This document shows, in pieces, positions 1 through 5,167 of a stretch of 5,479 nucleotides of DNA; the stretch's first letter is position 1, and the number at the start of each line of letters is the position of its first letter. Source of the stretch: Sphingomonadales bacterium (GTDB lineage: Bacteria > Pseudomonadota > Alphaproteobacteria > Sphingomonadales > Sphingomonadaceae); contig JAGWUU010000210.1 of the NCBI GenBank assembly GCA_028868335.1, positions 1-5,479 on the forward strand. The letters are read 5' to 3'. A program made the translations under genes and the position numbers. Under the pieces are notes generated by a model. The model saw only the letters and a program-made list of their open reading frames with translations. It was not told the DNA's origin and made no database searches.

Positions 1-1223
1 CCGAAGAAGTGGAAGTACTGCGCCGCCCACATCTGGTGCTGGCCGACTTCGGTGGCGATGATTGGGTCTTTGTCCCTGGTCAGCGCGAACAGGCGCTCGA
101 CCGCCAACTGCGGCATGATCTCGGTTTTGTCGGCGGGGTAGGCCAGGCTTTCGCGCGCGCGCCAGCCATCGATCCGCGCCTTCCATTCGGTCAGGTCCTG
201 GCCTTTTCGGGTGCCCCAGGCCGTAACGAGCTGATCAAGCACCGCCGCGCAATCGCCCAGGATCGGCAGATCGACCGGCACGGTCTTGTTGATCGACGCC
301 CGGTCGATGTCGATGTGGATCTTGGTCGAATGAGGCGAGAACGCATCAAGCCGCCCGGTCACGCGATCGTCAAAGCGCGCACCGATTGCCACGATGACGT
401 CGGCCCGGTTCATCGCCATGTTCGCTTCGAACGTGCCATGCATCCCGAGCATGCCCAGCCAGTCCGGGTGATCGGCAGGGAACGCGCCAAGGCCCATCAG
501 CGTCGAGGTGACGGGCGCGCCGGTCAGTTCCTGCAACTGGCGCAGCAGCTCAGTGGCGCGCGGCCCGGAATTGATCACGCCGCCGCCCGTGTAGAACACT
601 GGAGCCTTGGCGTTGGCCAGCAGCTCGATCGCCCGGGCAATTTCGCGGTCGCCGCCGGCGTGGGGCGGCTTGTAGCGGACAGGTCGCTGCGGCGGGGTAT
701 CGCTCCACGTGGTAGAGGCGATCTGCACGTCCTTCGGAATGTCGATCACCACCGGGCCGGGGCGGCCGGTTGTGGCGATCTGGAACGCCTCATCGATGAT
801 CGCCGCGAGTTCCGCCGGATCCTTCACCAGATAGTTGTGCTTGGTGCAGTGGCGGGTGATGCCGATGGTGTCGGCTTCCTGAAAAGCGTCCGAGCCGATC
901 AGCGCGGTCGGCACCTGGCCGGTGATGACCACCAGCGGAATGGAATCCATGAAGGCGTCGGCGATGCCGGTGACGGCATTGGTCGCGCCGGGACCGGAGG
1001 TGACGAGAACCACGCCGGGCTTGCCGGTGGAGCGGGCATAACCCTCGGCGGCATGGGCCGCGCCGGCTTCGTGGCGAACAAGAATGTGGCGAATCCGCGC
1101 GTCGTCGAACAAGGCATCGTAAATCGGCAGCACTGCGCCGCCGGGATAGCCGAACACGAATTCGACCCCCTGTCGCGCCAGGCTTTCGACCAGGATGCTT
1201 GCGCCACTGCGCTCGTCGCTCAC
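1..1223 (-). CDS. ilvB: Acetolactate synthase (acetohydroxyacid synthase) large subunit, 3'-truncated by window edge
   Basis: Catalytic subunit that condenses two pyruvates to 2-acetolactate, or pyruvate with 2-oxobutyrate, using thiamine diphosphate with FAD and Mg2+. It is the first common step of valine, leucine and isoleucine synthesis in the cytoplasm. Reading the minus strand gives a continuous family sequence: FGYPGGAVLPIYDAL near residues 24-38, the ThDP-activating glutamate in RHEAGAAHAAEGYAR (Glu52), GPGATNAVTGIADA, the QEADTIGITRHCTKHNY stretch, then the central FAD-binding domain with MLGMHGTFEANMAMNRAD and GARFDDRVTGRL. It ends at EVGQHQMWAAQYFHFF, the beginning of the C-terminal ThDP domain. 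About 407 of a usual ~580 residues are present; the GDG...N metal/diphosphate motif lies off the window. The GTG start at 1223 was chosen because AAAGG at 1232-1236 sits 8 nt upstream and MSDERSGASILVESL begins where the family begins. In related genomes ilvN and ilvC usually follow. The long plus-strand open frame over this gene is a GC-bias shadow. Confidence 0.95.
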   Translation of the reverse strand, partial: MSDERSGASILVESLARQGVEFVFGYPGGAVLPIYDALFDDARIRHILVRHEAGAAHAAEGYARSTGKPGVVLVTSGPGATNAVTGIADAFMDSIPLVVITGQVPTALIGSDAFQEADTIGITRHCTKHNYLVKDPAELAAIIDEAFQIATTGRPGPVVIDIPKDVQIASTTWSDTPPQRPVRYKPPHAGGDREIARAIELLANAKAPVFYTGGGVINSGPRATELLRQLQELTGAPVTSTLMGLGAFPADHPDWLGMLGMHGTFEANMAMNRADVIVAIGARFDDRVTGRLDAFSPHSTKIHIDIDRASINKTVPVDLPILGDCAAVLDQLVTAWGTRKGQDLTEWKARIDGWRARESLAYPADKTEIMPQLAVERLFALTRDKDPIIATEVGQHQMWAAQYFHFF

Positions 1224-1253
1224 AACACGTACCTTTCGAATTTGCGTACCCTG

Positions 1254-1268
1254 AGCCCTGAAAGGGCT
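1254..1268. repeat. Short 6-bp inverted repeat beside the large hairpin
   Basis: AGCCCT (1254-1259) and AGGGCT (1263-1268) are exact complements around a 3-nt loop. The stem begins immediately next to the 12-bp stem, so the two would form tandem hairpins in the ilvB leader. Confidence 0.6.
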
Positions 1269-1297
1269 GACCCGGCGCAGTTTGGCTGCGCCGGGTC
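1269..1297. repeat. Perfect 12-bp inverted repeat (strong hairpin)
   Basis: GACCCGGCGCAG at 1269-1280 is followed by a 5-nt loop and its exact complement CTGCGCCGGGTC at 1286-1297. The stem is GC-rich and would be very stable in RNA from either strand. It lies 75 nt or more past the miaA stop and about 45 nt before the ilvB start, so it could be a leader stem of ilvB or a Rho-independent-like pause without a U-tract. It could also be a copy of a dispersed intergenic palindrome. Nothing in this window distinguishes these. Confidence 0.8.
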
Positions 1298-1316
1298 TCC
1301 TCTCCAACTCGCATAA

Positions 1317-1335
1317 AATTCCGGATCAAGGAATT
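1317..1335. repeat. AATTCC-N7-GGAATT inverted repeat
   Basis: Six-base arms at 1317-1322 and 1330-1335 surround a 7-nt spacer. It lies close to the predicted ilvB transcription start. It could be a protein-binding site or a weak 5' hairpin. It may also be chance, since the arms are short and AT-rich. Confidence 0.35.
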
Positions 1336-1343
1336 GCCGCCGC

Positions 1344-1370
1344 ACTATGGGACAGTTTCTATCGTGTCAA
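1344..1370 (-). promoter_or_regulatory. Candidate sigma70-type promoter for ilvB
   Basis: On the minus strand a perfect TTGACA (complement of 1365-1370) is followed after 15 nt by CATAGT (complement of 1344-1349), a 4-of-6 match to the -10 consensus. The spacing is shorter than the ideal 17. The -35 box begins 3 nt after the miaA stop codon, so ilvB probably has its own promoter in addition to any read-through from miaA. Confidence 0.45.
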
Positions 1371-1373
1371 GCG

Positions 1374-2330
1374 CTAACTGCGCAATAATGATGCGAATAT
1401 ATCGCCAAGATTGAAATTGTTCCTTTCAAACCGAGGCCATGTTTCAGGGGGTTGGCGGCGGAACCAGGTATATTGTCGTTTGGCGTAGTTGCGCGTGGCC
1501 TGCGCGCCGCGTGAAAGGGCTTCGTCGCGGCCGATCTCTCTGCCAAGCAGCGCGGCAATCTCCGGCACTCCGATGGCGCGCATTACCGGAAGTGCCGGGT
1601 CGAGCCCGCGTTCAAGGAGCGCGGCGACTTCCGCCTCGGCCCCATTGTCGAGCATCGCGGCAAAGCGCCGGTCGCAACGATCGTAGAGCCAATCTCGCGG
1701 CGGCAGCAGGATGGCCGGGTGCGGCGTGACGCGCGAGCCGATGCCCCCGACCCGCTCGGCTTGCCACGCCGACAGCGGCTTGCTTGTGGACCGCACCACC
1801 TCGAGCGCGCGAAAGATGCGTGCGCTGTCGGCCGGGGCGAGGGCGCGCGCGCGTTCCGGATCTTCGACCCGCAGCGCGGCGTGGGCCGCGACCACGTCCA
1901 AGGCCCTAACCGTTTCCCGAACCGCCGGGGCGATCGGGGGCACTGGGGCGATTCCATCGAGCAGCGTGCGCAGGTAGAGCCCGGTGCCGCCAACAACGAT
2001 CGGCACGCCGCCTGTGGCGTGGATCGCCTCAATCTCCTCCCGGGCACGTTGAGCCCAGTCGGCGGCGGAGCAGGCCGTGGCTCCGTCCCATGCGCCAAAC
2101 AGGCGATGCTCGATCCCGTGCATGTCCTCGGGGGTAGTTCGTGCCGAGAGGATCGTGAGGTCGGCATAGACCTGCGCACTGTCGGCGTTGATTACCACGG
2201 CCCGCCTGCCTTGCCGCTCAAGCGCAACCGCGAGCTGCACCGCCAGATCGCTCTTGCCGCTGGCGGTCGGCCCTGCGATGAGCGCAAGCGGCGGACGCCC
2301 CGCCGAGTCAAAGGATGCAGAAGTGCTCAT
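1374..2330 (-). CDS. miaA: tRNA dimethylallyltransferase (isopentenyl-tRNA transferase)
   Basis: MiaA transfers a dimethylallyl group from DMAPP to N6 of A37 next to the anticodon in tRNAs reading UNN codons, the first step towards ms2i6A. The 318-residue product has the P-loop GPTASGKS at residues 20-27, the substrate-recognition stretch NADSAQVYADL with Asp50, GGTGLYL at 114-120, and the C-terminal signature ATRNYAKRQYTWFRRQ at 278-293. Length fits the family (~300-320). An in-frame extension upstream to 2498 exists, but it is antisense to serB and looks non-family. The ATG at 2330 puts the P-loop about 20 residues in, as usual, and has only a weak purine-rich stretch upstream. The TAG stop abuts the ilvB promoter. 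The 5' end overlaps divergent serB by 8 bp. The segment after the P-loop (ILSARTTPEDMHGIEHRLFG) departs from the common enterobacterial DIGTAKPT-type wording, which I take as lineage variation. Confidence 0.96.
   Translation of the reverse strand: MSTSASFDSAGRPPLALIAGPTASGKSDLAVQLAVALERQGRRAVVINADSAQVYADLTILSARTTPEDMHGIEHRLFGAWDGATACSAADWAQRAREEIEAIHATGGVPIVVGGTGLYLRTLLDGIAPVPPIAPAVRETVRALDVVAAHAALRVEDPERARALAPADSARIFRALEVVRSTSKPLSAWQAERVGGIGSRVTPHPAILLPPRDWLYDRCDRRFAAMLDNGAEAEVAALLERGLDPALPVMRAIGVPEIAALLGREIGRDEALSRGAQATRNYAKRQYTWFRRQPPETWPRFERNNFNLGDIFASLLRS
2310..2315 (+). promoter_or_regulatory. Ribosome binding site deciding the serB GTG start
   Basis: AAAGGA lies 7 nt before the GTG at 2323, an optimal spacing. 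No comparable site precedes the other in-frame starts (ATG 2188 upstream, ATG 2407 downstream). The site itself lies inside the miaA coding sequence on the opposite strand. Confidence 0.75.
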
Positions 2331-3207
2331 TGCCCGCGTGATAGCAGAACCGGCCGGCCTTTCGGCAAGTCTCGACGATGCGACGCGGCGGATCGAGGCG
2401 GCAGGCATGAAGCTGGCGGCTGCGGAGATGCTCGATTTCTGCGATTCCACGCTCCAGCTCGATCTTCCCCACGGCGATCCCGCCACTCTGCGCGCCATAA
2501 TCGACGCGAGCTTCGGCCCCTGCGACCTGCTGATCGCCGATCACGAGCCGACCGTGCCGCACCTGTTCGTCTCCGACATGGATTCAACCATGATCGGGCA
2601 GGAATGCATCGACGAACTTGCTGATTATGCTGGCCTCAAGCCGCAGATATCCGCGATCACTGAGCGGGCGATGCAAGGCGAACTCGATTTCTCCAGCGCC
2701 CTGCGGGAACGGGTCATGCTGCTGCGCGGTCTGTCAGAGCAGGCGATCCACGATTGCCTTGCAACGCGGATCGTGCCGATGCCCGGCGCGAAGACGCTGG
2801 TTGCGACGCTCAAGGCGCGGGGCTGCCATACGGTGCTGGTGACTGGCGGGTTCCATCAGTTTGCCGATCCGGTGGCGGAAAAGCTTGGCTTCGAACTGGT
2901 CGTAGGCAATCGGCTGGAGGTGGGCGAGGGGACTCTGACTGGCGGGCTGGTGGGGGCGATCACCGACAGCTCGGTCAAGGAGCGGGTGTTGCGCGACGAG
3001 GCCGCCCGGATCGGTGCCCATGCCATCAGCCTTGCGACCGGAGACGGTGCGAACGACATTCCGATGATCGTCGCGGCGACCTATGGCGTCGCCTATCACG
3101 CCAAGGCCAAAGCGCGCGAGGCGGCAAACGGCGCGGTTGATCGGGGCGACCTGACGAGCGTGCTGCGGTTGCTGGGCATTCCACGCGACGATTGGGTCAT
3201 CCGCTGA
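2323..3207 (+). CDS. serB: Phosphoserine phosphatase
   Basis: SerB hydrolyses O-phosphoserine to L-serine and phosphate, the last step of the phosphorylated serine pathway; it is a cytoplasmic HAD-superfamily enzyme. The 294-residue product has an N-terminal ACT-like region (about 1-75), then HAD motif I VSDMDSTMI with the nucleophile Asp85 and acid/base Asp87. The cap region GQECIDELADYAGL follows, then motif II VLVTGGF (Thr174 where many homologues have Ser), motif III Lys219, and motif IV GDGANDIPMI with Asp241 and Asp245. All catalytic positions are present. The GTG start at 2323 has a strong Shine-Dalgarno and begins MLIARVIAEPAGL, typical of the alphaproteobacterial form; the longer frame from 2188 adds antisense-miaA sequence. 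It is transcribed away from miaA and overlaps it by 8 bp, so its promoter must lie within miaA coding DNA. Confidence 0.96.
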   Translation: MLIARVIAEPAGLSASLDDATRRIEAAGMKLAAAEMLDFCDSTLQLDLPHGDPATLRAIIDASFGPCDLLIADHEPTVPHLFVSDMDSTMIGQECIDELADYAGLKPQISAITERAMQGELDFSSALRERVMLLRGLSEQAIHDCLATRIVPMPGAKTLVATLKARGCHTVLVTGGFHQFADPVAEKLGFELVVGNRLEVGEGTLTGGLVGAITDSSVKERVLRDEAARIGAHAISLATGDGANDIPMIVAATYGVAYHAKAKAREAANGAVDRGDLTSVLRLLGIPRDDWVIR

Positions 3208-3212
3208 ACTGC

Positions 3213-3230
3213 GTTGCGAAGTGCAACTTT
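3213..3230 (+). terminator. Possible weak terminator after serB
   Basis: GTTGC (3213-3217) and GCAAC (3222-3226) form a 5-bp stem with a 5-nt loop, followed by TTT. It begins 5 nt past the serB stop codon. The stem and T-tract are both short, so it may be inefficient or chance. Confidence 0.25.
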
Positions 3231-3233
3231 CAA

Positions 3234-3239
3234 TTGACA
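3234..3239 (+). promoter_or_regulatory. TTGACA box, possible -35 of the COQ4-family gene
   Basis: A perfect TTGACA stands in a locally AT-rich patch (3228-3252) between serB and the next gene. No convincing -10 is found 16-18 nt downstream, because the sequence there is CACCGT. The box may instead belong to an operator, or a different element such as CATATT (3238-3243) may be the -10. Confidence 0.25.
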
Positions 3240-3269
3240 TATTTGTAAGTAACAGGCACCGTCGGACAC

Positions 3270-3899
3270 ATGAACATGCAAACTGTCCTTGCTTCCGCCG
3301 TCGCCGATGACCTGCCGCTGATGCTCCCCGGACGCCCGGAGATGCGCTACGATTTTCCCAAGGCGTGGCGCAATTTCAAGGAACTGGTGAAGGACAAGGA
3401 GGATACCTCGCTTGTCACGCCGATTTTCGAGGCGCTGCCGTGGCGCGGGATCTATGACGCCGCGCTGGCCTTCCTCAAATCGGAGCGTGGTCAGGCTATC
3501 CGGCGCAGTGAACCGTCGCTGGTGACCTTGCTCGATAACCATGAAGAGCTGCGCAAGCTGCCCGCTGGAAGCCTAGCCCACGTCTATTGCGATTTCATGG
3601 AGCGCGAGGGGCTATCGGCACAAGGGCTGGTCGACGAACTCGACAAGAATCGCCCGCCGGAAATGTATTGGAACGATCAGGTCAGCTGGTACTTCAACCG
3701 GATGCGTGACACGCACGACTTGCTCCACGTCCTGACCGGCTTTGGTCGTGACGCGCTGGGTGAACAGTGCGTATTGGCCTTCACATACAGTCAGCAACCG
3801 GCCTTGGCGTACCTGTTTCTCGGCTACGCCGGGGCATTGGAAATCCGCAAGCATCCGGTCAAGGTGCCTGTGCTGCGCGAACGGTGTTTCTCCAGATAA
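3270..3899 (+). CDS. COQ4-family ubiquinone biosynthesis protein, C-terminus lost at a sequence junction
   Basis: COQ4 proteins act in ubiquinone synthesis; the eukaryotic member is tied to C1 decarboxylation/hydroxylation of the ring and helps hold the Coq complex together. The frame shows the family's metal-binding signature HDxxHx11E: His149, Asp150, His153 and Glu165 in THDLLHVLTGFGRDALGE. It also shows the upstream WYFNRMRDTHD context and a hydrophobic ALAYLFLGYAGALEI segment near 178-192. Native sequence can be followed to about VPVLRE (residues 199-204). The last few residues (RCFSR) and the TAA come from the foreign DNA beyond the junction. I expect a native protein clearly longer than 209 residues, so a C-terminal part is missing. 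Start: ATG 3270 with a poor Shine-Dalgarno (AGG, 13 nt away); ATG 3276 is an alternative. The gene follows serB in the same direction after 62 nt. Confidence 0.85.
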   Translation: MNMQTVLASAVADDLPLMLPGRPEMRYDFPKAWRNFKELVKDKEDTSLVTPIFEALPWRGIYDAALAFLKSERGQAIRRSEPSLVTLLDNHEELRKLPAGSLAHVYCDFMEREGLSAQGLVDELDKNRPPEMYWNDQVSWYFNRMRDTHDLLHVLTGFGRDALGEQCVLAFTYSQQPALAYLFLGYAGALEIRKHPVKVPVLRERCFSR

Positions 3900-4443
3900 A
3901 GCTGGCACCGGTTTGCTGGTCCATTGGTGCTTCATCTGCTTCCCGGCTGATCTGGCGCATTCTGTAGCCCAGTAAGCTCCAGAGGCCGATGGCGAGAGTA
4001 GTCCAGATGATAAAGAATTTAGGGTTCAGGAAACCTGATTTGCCCAGGAGGATCGGGTCTTTTGCTACTGCTTCCTGATCCAGCCAGTTGTAAATATGGT
4101 GTTTATCGCTAACAACAACATAAATCAATACAACAAAAGTGATGGAGCCGAAAATAGGCACCATGGTTGAGATGGCTTCCGGAATACGGCGGAATGATTG
4201 CTGCCAACCACCCATGGCCAATGTGGTTACACAGATAAAGAACATACTGGCATTACAAACCAGGGTCCAGAAGATTGTATTGTACATGAGTGTACCCCAG
4301 AAATGAGCCTGTTCATGCTCATCAGAGCTGAAACCTTTGGTAAACAGGCCGGCCAGTAATGCAACCAAACCCACACCAATTAAGGCCAGTGACCAGGTTT
4401 TCATCTTTCCGGGAATCTCAAATTGCTCTCTGATAGATGCCAT
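3859..4443 (-). CDS. actF: Alternative complex III membrane subunit ActF (quinol:cytochrome c oxidoreductase quinone-binding subunit), C-terminally truncated
   Basis: ActF is a polytopic inner-membrane subunit of alternative complex III, related to the NrfD/PsrC-like ActC; the complex oxidises quinol and passes electrons to a cytochrome or oxidase. The visible product has four hydrophobic segments: about 16-34 (WSLALIGVGLVALLAGLF), 48-76 (starting HFWGTLMYNTIFW), 92-111 (STMVPIFGSITFVVLIYVVV) and 142-160 (FFIIWTTLAIGLWSLLGY). The loop AMGGWQQSFRRIPEAI is typical of Bacteroidota ActF. The family has roughly 400 or more residues and about ten helices, so only the N-terminal ~189 are here. Residues after FIWRNTVR (AAQAP and the stop at 3859) are read from COQ4-side DNA and are not native. 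The ATG at 4443 lies 63 nt after the actE stop, with only an A-rich upstream stretch (AAAAGAGA), as is common in Bacteroidota. Confidence 0.87.
   Translation of the reverse strand: MASIREQFEIPGKMKTWSLALIGVGLVALLAGLFTKGFSSDEHEQAHFWGTLMYNTIFWTLVCNASMFFICVTTLAMGGWQQSFRRIPEAISTMVPIFGSITFVVLIYVVVSDKHHIYNWLDQEAVAKDPILLGKSGFLNPKFFIIWTTLAIGLWSLLGYRMRQISREADEAPMDQQTGASFIWRNTVRAAQAP
3876..3884. other. Junction between alphaproteobacterial and Bacteroidota DNA
   Basis: To the left the plus strand reads COQ4 protein up to VPVLRE (codons to 3881). To the right the minus strand reads ActF protein down to about FIWRNTVR (codons from 3877). The two native reading frames meet within a few bases, possibly sharing GCGAAC at 3877-3882. 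Base composition and gene taxonomy change sharply here. No inverted repeats, duplicated target, tRNA, integrase or transposase flank it. I interpret it as a chimeric join, most likely made during assembly or library construction. Confidence 0.8.
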
Positions 4444-4506
4444 CGTTAATCTCTTTTATATCAGTTATTACTTTTCCTTCCGGATGAACCGGGAGAAATG
4501 GATTAT

Positions 4507-5148
4507 TTATTTTTTCGGTTCCGCAGCTGGAGCAGCTGGTGTTGCAGCGGCAGCAGATTTGGCTTTCATTTGTTTGTTCTTGATGTAACGGATTACCTGC
4601 CAGCGCTGCTTGCGGCTCATCTGGGAAGCATAAGAGCCCATCAGGTTCTTACCATACGCTACAGAGTAAAACATTTGTCCTTCCGGCATTACAGACACAA
4701 TCGGGTCTCCTACCAGGTTTTTGGGTGCTACCGGATAAGGTCCTGTTCCATCTTTGTACAATGGGCCATTACCATTCAGCGCAGTGCCGTGGCAGATACC
4801 ACAATTGATCAGGTATAAACGCTCAGCTTCTGCTTCATCTTTGGCAGACAAAGAATCAATCGGGCTTTTTACCTGTTTGGAAGCTACATAGTTTACAGTA
4901 TCACCGGCTTTGTCTTTTGCGATAGGGAAAGGCATTTCCTCTTCACGGGAAATGGTACCAGCTACCGGGCGTGATGAATAGCTGATGCCCTGTTCGGCCA
5001 GGTTACTATGGTCTGCATAGGTTTCATAAGCGCGGCTATCGGCCATATCCGGCATATATACAGAACCTGGTTTACGTTTCACATCGCTGCAGCTTACAAT
5101 GACTGCTGCGGCAGACAAAACAGTTATGATTGATAATTTATTCATCAT
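4507..5148 (-). CDS. actE: Alternative complex III monohaem cytochrome c subunit (lipoprotein)
   Basis: ActE is the monohaem cytochrome c of alternative complex III, lying on the periplasmic face and passing electrons out of the complex. The 213-residue product starts with a lipoprotein signal (hydrophobic 5-18, lipobox IVSC with Cys20), so it should be lipid-anchored after export. The single haem site is CGICH (Cys116, Cys119, His120). The likely sixth ligand is Met170 in YGKNLMGSYASQM, with Met154/Met159 as less likely alternatives. A segment before the haem domain (about 21-100) resembles the ActE N-terminal extension, and the tail after residue 195 is a low-complexity Ala/Pro/Lys stretch. 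Two adjacent ATG codons (5148 and 5145) could start it. The gap to actD is 19 nt without a Shine-Dalgarno, consistent with an operon in Bacteroidota. Length and order (actD-actE-actF) match known act operons. Confidence 0.9.
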   Translation of the reverse strand: MMNKLSIITVLSAAAVIVSCSDVKRKPGSVYMPDMADSRAYETYADHSNLAEQGISYSSRPVAGTISREEEMPFPIAKDKAGDTVNYVASKQVKSPIDSLSAKDEAEAERLYLINCGICHGTALNGNGPLYKDGTGPYPVAPKNLVGDPIVSVMPEGQMFYSVAYGKNLMGSYASQMSRKQRWQVIRYIKNKQMKAKSAAAATPAAPAAEPKK

Positions 5149-5167
5149 ACGTCTATTCTAATAATAA

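Larger units (their letters stand above)
1224..1338 (-). promoter_or_regulatory. Structured 5' leader of ilvB
   Basis: Untranslated leader inferred between the candidate ilvB promoter and the GTG start. In transcript order it holds three inverted repeats: AATTCC/GGAATT at 1317-1335, a strong 12-bp stem at 1269-1297, and a 6-bp stem at 1254-1268. A good Shine-Dalgarno (AAAGG, 1232-1236) comes last. Branched-chain amino acid operons are often controlled by attenuation, so the layout is suggestive. However, no U-run follows either stem, and the only short frame seen (ATG at 1314) is not rich in Ile, Leu or Val. It also runs on into the gene in another frame. Attenuation is therefore inference, not shown. 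Confidence 0.4.

Noticed and set aside
9..1316. Long plus-strand open frame (435 codons) opposite ilvB
   Set aside because: Its product has no recognisable family features and is rich in Arg, Gly and Ala as expected for antisense of a GC-rich gene. The minus strand reads a clear acetolactate synthase over the same span.
790..1329. Minus-strand frame starting in the ilvB leader, considered as a leader peptide
   Set aside because: It is not enriched in Ile, Leu or Val near its start, has no early stop, and runs on into ilvB in a wrong frame. It does not behave like an attenuator peptide.
2188..2322. N-terminal extension of serB from ATG 2188
   Set aside because: The added residues are antisense of the miaA P-loop region, and the GTG at 2323 has a strong Shine-Dalgarno and begins the family sequence.
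2331..2498. N-terminal extension of miaA from 2498
   Set aside because: The extra 56 residues are antisense of serB and unlike any MiaA N-terminus; the P-loop spacing fits the start at 2330.
1719..2624. Plus-strand open frame of 301 codons across miaA and the serB start
   Set aside because: It is antisense to miaA and out of frame with serB. The protein is low-complexity and Arg-rich, without motifs.
3876..3884. Junction as an insertion site of a mobile element or genomic island
   Set aside because: There are no terminal repeats, target duplication, tRNA end, integrase or transposase. The right side is itself the interior of a housekeeping respiratory operon.
4337..4818. Plus-strand frames opposite actF and actE
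   Set aside because: They lack family features and lie antisense to well-recognised act genes with signal peptide, haem motif and membrane helices.
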